NCBI GenBank assembly: GCA_000697455.1 | Contig: JNET01035351.1 | Span: forward strand, 1-64,000 | Direction of reading: 5' to 3' | DNA from: Basidiobolus heterosporus B8920 | Lineage: Eukaryota > Basidiobolomycota > Basidiobolomycetes > Basidiobolales > Basidiobolaceae | Length of the DNA stretch: 64,000 bases | Part shown: positions 23,801-35,504 of the stretch, piece after piece | Layout of the letters: each line of letters opens with the position of its first letter | Position numbering within the stretch: position 1 is the first letter of the stretch | Notes under the pieces: model-generated | Seen by the model: the letters and a program-made list of their open reading frames with translations, nothing else | What the model was told of the DNA's origin: nothing | Databases searched by the model: none | Translations under genes and position numbers: made by a program

Positions 23801-26229
23801 GTATTGATGGTAGCGAGAGTGTCATCATCCTTTTCTTCATTAGCGTGTATTACTTTATCAACCTCTTCAAAGTCTTCGGCTTTGGCTTCATTTAACTTTA
23901 AAACCTCATGGTCTTTGAACTCATTGGGAAGGCCAAGCTCTGAAGCCTCGCAAAGCAGGTTTTTATTGGGCCCGTATGGTTTGATCTTCCAAGGCTCCTT
24001 TGCAGAAGGGGTTTCTCCAGCATTTTCAAATGCGGCCTCTAATACAATTCCACTTTCATGCTTTATACCTCGGGTCAGAGATGGAGTTACTTCGCACAAA
24101 TCCTTGGTTACTGCCAATTTTGTATTTTGTGGATCCGTTATGGCTTTAAAAGTTGCACTCGATTTGTTTATCTTTATCTCATCTGAATTTGGACTGCGCT
24201 GTGACTGGCATTCGAAGGTGGCTTTGTTGATAGCCAAACATTGCGGGTTATTCTTAGCTAGCTCATTTGACGTCTGTGATTGCTGATCTTTAACGAGCTG
24301 GCAGTTGATAGGTAGACTATTTAACAGTGCTCCACTAACGACTTCTGGTAGACAAGGTGCTTCACTTTTGATTTGTTCGGTTAGTGTTGATTTATCGCCA
24401 TCTTGTGATCCAGGTGGTTCAGGAGTACACGACTCGGATAAACTTGCCATGTTTTCTTTTTCTTTGTGGTTGCTTTTGTTGTCATATATTATAGCACCGC
24501 TTTGTGTAGATGTAGCTTGCTTTTCATTAATCAAGGTTGCTTTGGAAGGTGGTAAAGTCCTGTCAGGCTTGTTGAGGACTACCTCGTGGTGCTGGTGCAA
24601 CTTCTCATAAGTCCTTTCCTGAGAAGAGCGCTCGGTAGAAGCAGAATTATGCCTAGTACAGGATGAGTGTCGGCTACCATCGAATTCTCGTACAGATTGG
24701 CAGTTATTTTGAGATGCCTCACTCCGGGAGGGATTCCGTCTTCCGGGATATCTCGTAGATTCCACACTACTACTACGTCTTTCTGGTGTATGGGAGTTGC
24801 GTGAGTGAAAATAATAATCATAGGTATCCTTGCCGGCTGGCTCTCGTCGAAAGTCTCTATAGAAATCGCGCCGATATAAATCCTTCTCAAAATAATCTCG
24901 GCTCCGACTAGCAGGTCTGTAAGAATCCCCGTGCTCAAACCTAGTATACCATCTTATAGCATGAAAATCAATTCTAACACTTTTATGGGCATGGACTTTA
25001 CAAACCGATTAGATGATGCATCACGTTTTCTATCACGTTCACGTATCCTCTCCGAGTCCCATCGCGGACGTCCTTCATACGGATCCCAATCTCGACTTCT
25101 ATCGCGGTGCCTTTCCCACCTTGGTCGGTCCCGGTCTCGACTTCTATCTCTCTCCCATTCTCGGTCTCGAGAATTGCTAAAAGAGTCCGGTCCACGAGAA
25201 GGGCAATCCCTTGATTCCATGCCTCTCGAAAAATAGCTAAATTCATTACTTCTATAATCTCGGTAACTATGGCTTCGGTTTCTTTCGCGACTACTTCCAG
25301 ACCTATTGATCCTGTCGAAATTGTTGGACGAATAACCACGACCTCGTGAGTTTCGCGGACTTCCGAAGTTATCACTGTGCTTAGGTTGCCCCTGAGTACG
25401 GTATAAGTTAGCTTTTGTTTGAAAGGCTATATGATCATACAAGTATGTAAGTACCTCTCTTTCTCCAACATGCGGAAACATCGTATCTATATGGGCAAGA
25501 TGGGCTCCCTCGCTTCGCACGAGAACTTTTCCATTGTTTGGGTCACGACTAATTACGATCGGGGGTGGTCTGTTATCCTCACTTCGTCGATTATCCTCGA
25601 AAGTTGAAGTGACTGGGGAGGTAATATTTCCAAAATTGACCTCATCCGCATTAGCGCCAGCGCAACGGTTGTGACCATAATAAGAAGGGGTAAAGGAGTA
25701 ACTTCTATTTAAAGACGACCGTTCTTCTCGATGTACGTCTCTACTAAGGTCAAAAATGAGAGAAAATATTAACGTTAAGCCAAAAAAGAGATCTACTGAG
25801 GTTTACTGGTGTAATGCAAAAGCAGTCTTACCTGTCAGCTCGATAGCGATATGGATCTTCACGCTCTCTTCGGTCTTCTCGATCTCTGGAAGTACGACTA
25901 GTAATGCACAACAGTTGGTTATAATAAGTAATTGGCAGTAAAATACTGAAGGCAATGCATGATGGGAAAAGAAGTGTGAAGAAAGACCACAAAGAGTAAA
26001 AGTACCTGGGAAATCCGTAGGGCTCAAAACGCCCTCTATTTGGCTGATAAGAAGATAGGTCTTGCTTTACAAGCTTGGAGTTTAATTGCTCAGGAAATAT
26101 ATTTTCAAGGTTGACTCGAGCATCTCTGTTTTCAGTTGACAAGAGATTGACTTGTGAAATAGCATATTCGCTATTTTTCTCATCTACTGGAAGGATAGAG
26201 CGTGCTTGAAAGGGGTGTCTAGTCTCCAT
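20803..26229 (-). CDS. NCoR/SMRT/Snt1-type SANT co-repressor, short paralogue (1699 aa)
   Basis: Paralogue of the neighbouring long co-repressor. Exons 26229-26006, 25897-25832, 25740-25455, 25391-25006 and 24940-20803 join in frame. The first exon is 224 nt in both genes and ends at equivalent residues (RFEPYGFPR versus RFDPYFSR). The next two junctions also match in place and phase (…GERE|GQPKHS versus …VDRE|GRPKHS). The intron before FEHGDSYRP is absent from the long gene. The N-terminus has RD/RE repeats, a FAMIDHIDSEIGHYEALL helix lies near 723, and DAD-type SANT1 (about 1019-1071) has LYYYREKKSIDFK. SANT2 (about 1183-1234) has RWSEDDRHIALQAYKKFGQDF. The C-terminus is Gln/Ser/Pro-rich. 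Both key YY-x-x-KK residues are kept, so it should bind a deacetylase like its sister. Confidence 0.87.
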
Positions 26230-27114
26230 TGTATATACGACGAGAATTCGTATATTTGAACTAGTTCACTTGAGTGCCTCTTATTTAATTCTCCTTTCGG
26301 CAGAGTTACGGAGAAGGTGGAAAAGCCGGGTGTGTTATAAGAGGAATATAGACTATTTATAAATGTTTTTTGCTTATAATAGAGATATGTACTAGGTACT
26401 ATGTCGGCCTCTCTATCTTATTTTGCTGTGTTAGTATAAGGTCTACTGGAAAAACAATGTGTCGAATAAACTCTTGAGCAAGGTCGATTGAATGCTGTTC
26501 GTCTTTGGAGTTCTTACTTTCGATTTACGTAAATAGAATCCAAGTCGCCAGATAGAATGGGTAAAGCTAGATGTTACTTCTGAAAGAACACAGGTAGAGA
26601 GTAACAAAACCAAAAAATTAACGCGCACTTTCTCGAAGTTTTTCTAAAGTAAAAGAGTGAATAAAAATGTAAGCCTCTTGTTTAAGTTCGAAACGAAGAT
26701 AGGAATGGGGAAAGGGGTTTTGAATAGTTAACTAATCTTCCGAATTGTAAAAAATCATCGTAACTTGTAATTATTCTGGTTAAATTGCCGAACTGATTGC
26801 AGAAATATGGATAAGGTCAAATCAACGCTTTTATCCCATCAATAAAAGTCAACTAAATTAGTGAAAATAATCCACGCGAATCAAGCAGTAGTCATTGAAC
26901 TAAGAGGTGGCAACTTGTTCTGGCCACGGTCGTTAAATCGCTAGCTGAGCTTGCATCTATGTTGAGTGGTTCTTTTATTTTAACTGATACATATGAGAAA
27001 TCCATTCGAAAAGTTGGTCAATTACAGTGAATAGTGAATAGTGAGTCGTTAGACAAAAATCTAACCTCTGAAGGCCAACATATAATTCTGATTCAGTTGA
27101 AGCTACTCACGTTT
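26230..27114. other. Intergenic region, nothing recognised
   Basis: About 0.9 kb of A+T-rich DNA between the start of the short co-repressor gene and the stop of the ERD2 gene. It should include the co-repressor promoter. No ORF with recognisable features. Confidence 0.5.
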
Positions 27115-27885
27115 TTATACGGGGAGTTTAAACTTTTTACCACGCAGAACTTTAGTGAAGTAAATGTAGAAGAAATCTAGGTAGAGTCCTGTTTGGATTA
27201 CACCGGCGAGGATAGCAATGGGTAAGACGTAATTCTCGAAGAAATAACGGTAGATCCAGTTTAGAAGGTAAAACGCACGATATGCACCAAGAGCTCCTAT
27301 GTAATGGGTCGTTATAGTCTCCGCTTCCCCAGTGGTAGATAGCATGTAGAGTTGAGGAAGAATGGCCACAGACTCAAGGAACAATGAAAATGTCCACAAT
27401 ATCTACTTTAGATTAGTACAGGTCATTTACAGAGAAAGAGACAGAAACAAACTTTACCTCCATAAAAGTATATTCAGTAGTAAAAAGTAAAGCACAAATA
27501 GCAGAGGGGCCAAGTAAGTACTCCAAGCGGAAAGAATCTTGGGAAGCTGTATAAGTAGCCAAAAATTTGGTGCGCATTAAATACAGAATATAGAAAGAAG
27601 AAGCCAAAAAGAAGATTTTCATCATGGAATTATAAATGGAATAGGTAAAGTTGGTGAAGAGATCTAAATAGCGAGCGACAAATACGACAAGGTACAGTAG
27701 CTGGGACTTGAATGAAATGCCTATCGAAAGCAAACAAATGGGCACCTTGTTAGCGATTTTACGTATTGCATATTCGTGATAATGTGTCAGGTACCTGCAA
27801 CTGATTTACTGGTTTGGATTTTTAGAAGAAGTATCAAGATAGACGCCAAGTGCATCAAATCCCCAAGTAATCTAAAGATATTCAT
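27115..27885 (-). CDS. ERD2: ER lumen protein-retaining (KDEL/HDEL) receptor
   Basis: Seven-transmembrane Golgi receptor that retrieves escaped ER-resident proteins by binding their C-terminal K/HDEL signal. Exons 27885-27795, 27720-27458 and 27402-27115 join in one frame of 213 residues, the usual family length. Family motifs: [20 protein letters not shown] at the N-terminus, the [11 protein letters not shown] and [10 protein letters not shown] stretch (about 30-55), the [10 protein letters not shown] region, and [21 protein letters not shown] (about 155-175). The tail ends FKLPV and is short and basic before that (RGKKFK), suited to COPI retrieval. Its start faces the Treslin-like gene across about 650 bases. 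Confidence 0.95.
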
Positions 27886-28535
27886 GTTGAAAAGGTATCC
27901 GAACACTCAGAGGAATCGAGAGAGTTTCTATTAAATAGCCCTTCTTGTGAAACAAAGGGAGTTTGCCAAAGAGTAGATAAGCGAGGTTTGGGTTCAGGAA
28001 CAACGGCTTAGAGTAGTTTGAAGTAGCATCGCCAAGCTTATATCAGTTGCACAATTGTAGGGATTAATCTAAATTAACATCATACAACGACTGGTGTATA
28101 AATCAATTCACAATGTGATTTCGAGGAATAGGAAGGCACAGCGTGTCAACAGAATCATAAATATCATAATGCAAAGACAACGATGACGATGCCATGGATA
28201 GAATTGGACAATGATGGCTAGTAATAGCAGGCGATAGCGAATGCTGTGCAAATCAATCCAGTGACTGCCTTTTGACGTTAGTCTTAGTCACTAATCTTGT
28301 TTTTATGCACTTCAGAAGTTTAGCCCTAATTCCTTAATTCCTTAATCCCATATTCCCCTAAAATCATCATTGCTCCCAAAATGGAATACTGTCATGGATG
28401 TTTAATTCCATCTCAATTAATGAAGTTTGCATATATCTTGAACTGAACCGACTGCATTTAAAGAAAATCATTTAGATAAATAGATGAGTCCAAAACAAAC
28501 AAATGTAGGTGTCATTCTGGTCTTACACGCTTGTA
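27886..28535. other. Divergent intergenic region between ERD2 and Treslin-like gene
   Basis: A+T-rich, with no coding signal apart from a short ATG frame at 28484-28546 that overlaps the Treslin-like start codon out of frame. It likely carries both promoters. Confidence 0.5.
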
Positions 28536-31500
28536 ATGAATTCTGACGCCTGGGCTGGATCACCTTCAGCTAAATTGCGCTTTCCACCACACGTAGTCTT
28601 TCTCATTGATTTCTCCTTTCTAAAGTATCCTTTCTATAACTCTCCCGCCCCCGAAGAAGCATTCGAACGTCTGGTGCTCATTTTAGAAAGAATACTCGTT
28701 TATTTTCATCGATATGTTGATTCCCGATTTCGTTGGGGTGTACAGTGCTTTGATGCTTTAGATAATCCCGATATATCTGCTGTTTCTCGTGGGCATTTCC
28801 ACGAACTTAGCGGCGACAGTTTCAAGAAAACCCTGATACAGTTGAAAAATGAGTTTAACCGGATTGCGAACACAAACGAATCTAAGAGAAGCAAGCCACT
28901 CATAGAAAATATATCTATCAGGTTGGCTCAAGTTCTTTCTGATTTTGCCTGGCATGAGAATCCGTTGTTGAATGCTGCAAGGCTTGAACCTGAAGCACGA
29001 GAGAATGAGCTTGTTCCTATTAAGAACTATCTCTATGTATTATCATTGCTTCCGCAGAATTATTTAGAACTGCTGTGTTGGTTAGATGGGAAAATCTTCG
29101 ATGTCTGGAACGATCAAATACGATATTACATCACTGGACGTAAACCAGATTATAACACTCTCTCGAATCGTATACAAAGCCATCTTATAACTCGAGGATT
29201 GTGCGAGGGCTATTTGAAATCGGGCATCTCGCTAAATTGGATAAACACACGGAATCTTATTTCTTCAGTAATACTTCTTTTTTCTCCTGAAACCTCAATC
29301 AATTGTTAACGAAAGTTTATGTGATTTCAGAATGTCGAGCTGGACATATTTGGTGAATTAGCAAAAACTTATCTGGGAAATGCCTTGGAAGCGTTTGGTG
29401 GAGTTGTTATCCCACTGGAACCATTCCTGACAACGCCGGTGCATATGCCTTTTTCAGCCTTTTTCAAGCATTTTCGTAAAAGACACATTGATCCCAAAGT
29501 TGGACGAAAGCTGCTAGAACCCAGTAGTCTTGCAGTAAGGTCAAAACATGCTGATAATCCACCCGCTACTGCTCTGATCTTTCCTTCAGGTATTCCCAAG
29601 AATCATGCATATCTTGAATGTTAACCGACTCATTTCGCTTAGGTCATCAGTGCTCGTTGATCATTACGACGTTAAATAGGTAGGGCCGATTAATTGTATA
29701 ATAGTTGATATTCAAGCCTAATCAATCACAATTCCAGCGATACTCTAACTCTGAAGTCTAAATCCGCCACAAATCCTGAAATATCTCCAAAGATACACCA
29801 GTTTAGAACTGGGGAGATCCTTTTTAGATTTCGGCCACTCTTCTCATCATTTGACCAGATCTTATGCTCGGTCGATCGGAAATTTCTCTGTTTTTCAAGC
29901 CACACTATTCTTGAAGACACCGCTAGCTTCACCGAGTTGCTCCAATTTTTACTGCGAAGTAAACAAGCTCTGATCCTCAATCTCGAGCTGCTAACCGAAT
30001 TGTCGAGTGAAATGGCTGTGACTGTTGCGCCAAGTGAAAATTCTTCTACCAACACAAGATACGGCATTCTGGAGGCCGTCACCGAAACATCCGGAATCCT
30101 CACATTACTTAAATCTGATATTGATGAGCAACATATTGTAGCGCTTGCCCATCCTACGTTGAAGGTGGTTAGTACATTCCCCTACTACATTAGCTTCGTA
30201 GTGCTTTACATAACCCGCTTTGCACATAGGAAAAGGAAGATGACCGTGCAACATCAGGTAAATAAGCAATGTTGGTTTGCTATGGAAGAGGTAAAACTAA
30301 AATCTCTTTCTAGCCACTTCGTTTTCTCCATTCTACCTGGAGAGTTGGTGGTCGGATGACACCATCAACGATATGATCGGCGAAGAAGTTAACTGTCAAT
30401 CCGATATCGCAATTGATTGTGAAGCTCCTATCACGCCAGAGATCAAAATACAGGAAAATATGTATGGATATATGTTATGTTATGGATCGAATCCATTGAT
30501 TTCTCTTTGTTTCCTTTTACTTAAAGCTTACACACTTCTAGTGTAGTTGCTGAACTACCCGCACCGCTCAAGAGTGATGAGGATCAAGTGAACATATCAC
30601 ATGTCAATGAGGCTACAGGTGTAGCTGTCGCTAAAGACTCTCAAGAAGACATTCGAGACGCCTATTTCAAGGCACTTTACAATATCAAGGTCCTTCACCT
30701 CTATAACTACCCTCACTCTACTATATACTTACGATTCATCGTATTTCAGACTCCGCTACACGAGTTTGTGGAGGCAGCAATGAACAACCAATCATGTATC
30801 GAAAAGCCTCAGTTGTTTGTGAGTCTCTTAGTAGTTGTATGTATCCGTCAATTCCTTGGCTAATTTTTTTGTAGGAGTATCTAGAGTTTCTTTGCTCAAC
30901 CCTGATACTGGACTTAGCGACACTTGAAGAGAAATACAAGTCTATAATCCCAAGTCTGCTAAGTCAGCAAGAAGTTCCAGAATCAACAGAGCTCTCCAAA
31001 CAAGAACTTGACCATTTCAAAATCTGGGCCCAGAGCCAAAGTGAGCCAGACCTCAGAAACAACCACACCCACGAACTGAAAATACGAGAGTATGGCAATC
31101 TGTGTAGCCATCGCGTTCAAGCACCAATCTAAACGTTATGGCATTTAGGATTTATCTTCAGATTATACTGTTGCTGGAGTTCATGCGAGTCAGAAGAGTA
31201 TTCAAAGACCATCTGAAAGCAAGTAATTTGGCCCCCGTCAATATCGACGAGACCAAGGTGCTTTCCAAGAGTCAAGTTTTAGCACGACTTGATGTTTTTT
31301 GGGACCGACTCTTTATCTGGGTTTCCATCGGATCTGGTGGCATGTTTTCAGCTGAGGAAAAAGAGGATCCCGGCTATGATGCTATGAGAAAGTTTTACAA
31401 TCATGTGTGTTACAAGTAGTATCCTTTGAGGAATAACGACGTGAAATCATGATTCTTTGTTTGTTGTGACATCCTTAACGTAATTAACTAGCTATCGGTC

Positions 31501-32223
31501 TAGCATTCCAGAAATCATTAAGGTTATTGTGAAAAAGATCAAATCAGACATGATGCCATCCGTGCATGTTCCACCCAAGATTGAGCCGAAGTCGCGAAGA
31601 AGAAATAGAGTGATGAAGGACAAGATTCCCAACGAAAGCCCGAGTCCGCTCAAGGGAAACCGGCGGACTATCATGGAGATCAATGCTAAGAGAAATGAAA
31701 TCATTTTCAACAATCCACTGTTCAGGAATAGGGAAGTTTCCATTCAGAAAAGGTTGAAGTACGACGAAAACAAGCCACCTGAGAATGGACAACCTTCAAA
31801 ACGTAAGTATCCATAGTAATGAAGATGATCTCTCGTAATGCCATTGACGTTGAATTGTACCAGGAAAACGCAAGCCATTTTCCCCGGATAACTCAGGGTT
31901 GTTGGACTCGAATCCATCGAAACGTGTTGTTAAGGTAGATACTTCGCTTAGTGCCAATTTTATTGCCATCCTCTAACTAATTTCTTTAGTCGCCACTGTT
32001 CGAACGCGCTCAAGATCCTGTCTCAGTTCGTAGTTTTGCTAGCCCAACCATTATGGCGTCACCAACTAGCATTGGAGATCAAAGATCCAACTCACCCAAG
32101 CTAATAGTAGCACAGTCACCTGAACATAGTCCAGCACGGATGCACGATAACTTCATTCCACGGACCCCAGAGCGGGTTGCCTCTGATAACGAGGAAATAT
32201 TCGTTGCAGAATCACCTACCTAA
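28536..32223 (+). CDS. Treslin/Sld3-like DNA replication initiation factor, 13 exons
   Basis: Predicted origin-firing factor that helps load Cdc45 on MCM2-7 (Treslin/TICRR in animals, Sld3 in yeasts). Exons: 28536-29267, 29331-29589, 29643-29679, 29738-30164, 30230-30257, 30314-30461, 30527-30689, 30750-30818, 30875-31101, 31149-31406, 31492-31802, 31864-31934, 31990-32223, giving 987 residues in frame. The N-terminus resembles Treslin's vWA-like region (HVVFLIDFSF, then RWGVQCFDAL and GHFHEL). The middle holds a Sld3/Treslin-domain hallmark, KIRE then LQIILLLEFMR (about 690-710), and IPEIIKVIVKKIK. The last 190 residues are disordered and rich in SP/TP sites (SPSPLKG, FSPDN, KSPLFE, PRTPERV), as expected for CDK-regulated Dpb11/TopBP1 binding. 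The match is by recognisable motifs, not alignment. The 28- and 37-nt exons rest on phase alone. Confidence 0.72.
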
Positions 32224-32859
32224 CTTCAGGTAGTTTCATTCGTCCGCCCTCCCAACCTTTAATTTGTTACCCACACCTCCGAAACTGTAATATTCATGCA
32301 TCCCACTCCTAAAATCCACCCCTACTATTGCCTCCAATCATAGAGAATGGTTTCGCCATGTAATTCAATGCTCTACACTTGGTACATGAGAGCGTGAGTA
32401 ATTTTCAATGGTCTGTGTTCGATTGTAACTTGTGCTCCATCCATGTTTCCCTATGACCAATAAACTAGATCTTGCGTTCCTCAGCAGGCCAGCTACGACA
32501 CCGCTTATTCCTATTTCCTCCATTTCACTCTAGAGTCGTAATAATCTGGATTAATTGATGATCAATAAAACCAGAAATGTCGGATCCAAGGGTACGAAAG
32601 ACGCTGGCGATTCTTGGCAAATAGAGGGGATTCCACTTTTCTCACAGAAATCTAATCAAAAACTGGAAGGCCAACGGGTGGAAGGGGTGGAAAAGGCAGA
32701 AAAAGTGGAAAGCAAGAATGGAATCCAAATTGTCAAGAAAGTCGGAGTTTAGCTGCCCTAGTGTGCTAGTCGTCTTTTTCTCATAAAGGGTCAGGTGACT
32801 TCGGGGGAGGTTGAGGTATATCAGTGTAGGACTTCTTTGAGTTTCCCCAAATTGGTATT
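32224..32859. other. Intergenic region, nothing recognised
   Basis: Lies between the Treslin-like stop and the ETF-beta start, same strand. It includes a Lys/Glu-rich open frame (32555-32752) that I judge to be chance. Confidence 0.5.
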
Positions 32860-33811
32860 ATGTCTTCTCTTCGAGTATTAGTTGCCTGCAAGCGTGTGAT
32901 CGATTATGCAGTTAAGATTCGAGTGAACTCTACCAAGACTGCTGCGGAGACCGCCGGTGTGAAGCACTCAATGAACCCTTTTGATGAAATAGCCATCGAA
33001 GAGGCCGTGGGAATGAAGGAGAAGTTAGGAAAGCGGATTTCTGAGGTAGTGGCCGTCTCTTGCGGTACCACTAAATGTCAAGAGACCCTTCGTACCGCTT
33101 TAGCTATGGGTGCTGATAGAGCGATTCATGTTGACGTAAAAGATGAAGCTGGCTTGGAACCCTTGGCCGTTGCCAAGATATTCAAGACAATCGTTGACAA
33201 AGAAAAGGTCGACTTGGTAATTGTAGGCAAGCAAGCGATTGATAATGATTCAAATCAAACTGGCCAGATGTTGGCTGGGTTACTGAATTGGCCTCAGGTA
33301 GGATGGTACACGAGAAACAACTCGGGCATATCAGATATTGACATTTTCAATGCTTAGGCAACTTTTGCTTCCAAGGTAGAGACCAAGGATGGCAATGCCA
33401 TAACAGTGGATAGAGAAATTGACGGCGGCCTAGAGACTATCAGTTTCAAAGCACCCGCGGTTATTTCCACCGATCTGAGGTAAGCCTAAACTAATGGCTA
33501 TCATCAGGCGTATCAAAACTAAGCCTTTCACAAAGATTGAACGAGCCGCGGTATGCCTCTCTTCCTAATATTATGGTAATCATCCACCCATATACTAGAA
33601 CTTGTTTTATATCCATAAATAACCTAGCCCTTTACAGAAAGCAAAAAAGAAGCCCTTGATAAAGATGACTCCCGAAGAGCTCTCTGTGGATATCAAACCA
33701 CGTCTGCAAATTCTCGAAGTCACTGAGCCAGCAAAACGCTCTGGCGGTAAGATTGTTGAAAGTGTGGAGGAACTTGTCAGCAAATTGAATAACGAAGCTA
33801 ACGTGCTGTAA
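32860..33811 (+). CDS. Electron transfer flavoprotein beta subunit
   Basis: Mitochondrial matrix subunit that, with ETF-alpha, passes electrons from acyl-CoA and other dehydrogenases to ETF-ubiquinone oxidoreductase. Exons 32860-33297, 33358-33479, 33536-33575 and 33638-33811 join in frame to 257 residues, the normal family length. Visible features: the N-terminal [19 protein letters not shown], the AMP/nucleotide-binding fold with [20 protein letters not shown] (about 123-142), and the recognition-loop region [20 protein letters not shown] (about 188-210), whose lysines are methylated in animals. The short 40-nt exon is supported because it completes this conserved motif exactly. There is no separate presequence, as is usual for ETF-beta. 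Confidence 0.95.
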
Positions 33812-34473
33812 TTCTCTGTTACTCTCGTATGCAAACACTGAACTCCTCTTGCTAGTTTCTTTCCTTTTCCTTTTAAAATTACATTCATTAAACATCAATA
33901 GAAATGCATTTTCATCTTGCGTGTTGAGCAATCAATGGAGCCTTGCTTTGATGGTTGCTAGCTATATCTTTAACTGATCGAGTTTATACTTATAGTCATC
34001 TTGTTCTCGCACACATGATAGAATATACAAAAATTTGAAGCAACCCTGTCTCTGTGCAGCAAGGGTGTATTCGTCATAGTTCGCTGGATAAATGCTAAAC
34101 AACGTCAGCAATCAATGCTTTTTGTTTACAGTTGATTTGGATCATATCCTCTATCTTATCTATTGGTCTTCATATAATGACAATAGCAAGATTAGTGAAA
34201 CATATTAATGATTGATACTGTGATTGTAATTTGTGCTTATAAGCCTCATTACATATTATCCCAATTTGAAATCACCACTACCACTGACGAATCCGAAGTA
34301 GCCAATTCAGTTCAGACCAAATTTGTCCAGTTCATTATTCCTCTATTGCAGCCAACCAGCTCCCGCCAGTTTGAGCTAACCCTCACTCCCCTAATATCAG
34401 TCAAGTGGCCCTTTCTTCTTCTTGAGACCCTTTTCTCTTTCTTTTACCGTACATTTTCTCCAGACAAGACATA
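33812..34473. other. Intergenic region, nothing recognised
   Basis: Same-strand spacer between ETF-beta and RhoGDI, expected to contain the RhoGDI promoter. The last 80 bases are pyrimidine-rich (CTTTCTTCTTCTTGAG and similar) just before the start codon, a common feature of fungal promoters and leaders. Confidence 0.5.
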
Positions 34474-35504
34474 ATGGCCGATTCTTTTGACAACGAGGAG
34501 TTGGTTCCCACAACCACTGCCGGCTATAAGCCTGGTGAAAAGAAAACTATTGAAGAGCTGACCGCATTAGATGCGGAAGATGAGTCTCTTCGTAAATGGA
34601 AAGAAAACCTTGGTTTAGGAAAGGCTGCTGGTATTGATTTTTCTTATCCTTGGATATTTCTTTGATGTTTGTGTGCTCGGACTCTTAACCAAACTTTTGT
34701 ATGTACAGTCTCTGCTTCAGATGATCCACGAAAGGTAACTAGACCAACGGAAAGTTCTATCTCAGAAATAGTATTGTAAATTCATGTCCTTCTCAGGTGG
34801 TCGTTTTGCAGCTCGCTTTAGAAGTTGAAGGCAGACCAGATGTTGTGTTAGACTTGTCCACACCAGGTAAGCATCTATTGTGCTTTTTGTTGATGCAACG
34901 TATCTGCTCTAATGTGATGAAACAGAGGCTATAACCAAAGCAAAGAACGATGTCATCACTATCAAGGAGGGTATCGAGTACAGACTGAAAGTCAAGTTCC
35001 GGTAAGACTGTTGAAGAATTTCGAGGCAAGGATGGTACGCTAAACATATTACTAGTGTTCAACATGAGGTCATCTCTGGGCTGAAGTTCCTCCAGGTCGT
35101 GAAACGAAAGGGTATTACTGGTAAGAATGCTAATGCCTCTAAAATTCCCTCAGTCCTATTTCTTACCGATAGCTATTAGTTGATAAAACCGAGGAAATGA
35201 TAGGAAGTTACGGCCCGTCCGCCGAAATTTATGAAAAGAAGGTTAGTTCTTCTGTTGTTATGTGACGTAGCTTATCAGTATTAATGCTTCTTCTGATGTA
35301 CACAGTTCTTGGCTGAGCAAGCACCAAGTGGTCTTCTTACCAGAGGCCGTTACAATGCCAAGGTACGTAGCATAGTTATGTAGATAGGGTCCACGTCTTA
35401 CTAAGAAGATATTCAACACGCAGAGTAAATTCATTGATGACGATAAGCTCACTCACATGGAATGGGCTTGGTCATTCGATATCAAGAAGGATTGGGATAA
35501 CTAA
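34474..35504 (+). CDS. RDI1: Rho GDP-dissociation inhibitor (RhoGDI)
   Basis: Cytosolic chaperone that extracts prenylated Rho GTPases from membranes and blocks nucleotide exchange. Eight exons: 34474-34630, 34709-34734, 34797-34866, 34926-35001, 35056-35120, 35180-35241, 35306-35362, 35424-35504, giving 197 residues. The N-terminal regulatory arm includes GYKPGEKKTIEELTALDAED and DESLRKWKENLGLG. The immunoglobulin-like domain includes EGIEYRLKVKFRV, EVISGLKFLQVVKRKGI, EEMIGSYGP, LAEQAPSGLLTRGRYNAKSKF and the terminal HMEWAWSFDIKKDWDN. Every exon junction falls inside a conserved motif, so the model is strong. The gene symbol follows the yeast orthologue. Confidence 0.95.

Noticed and set aside
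32555-32752. 65-codon Lys/Glu-rich frame between the Treslin-like and ETF-beta genes
   Set aside because: Low complexity, no homologous feature, sits in the expected promoter/3' UTR interval.
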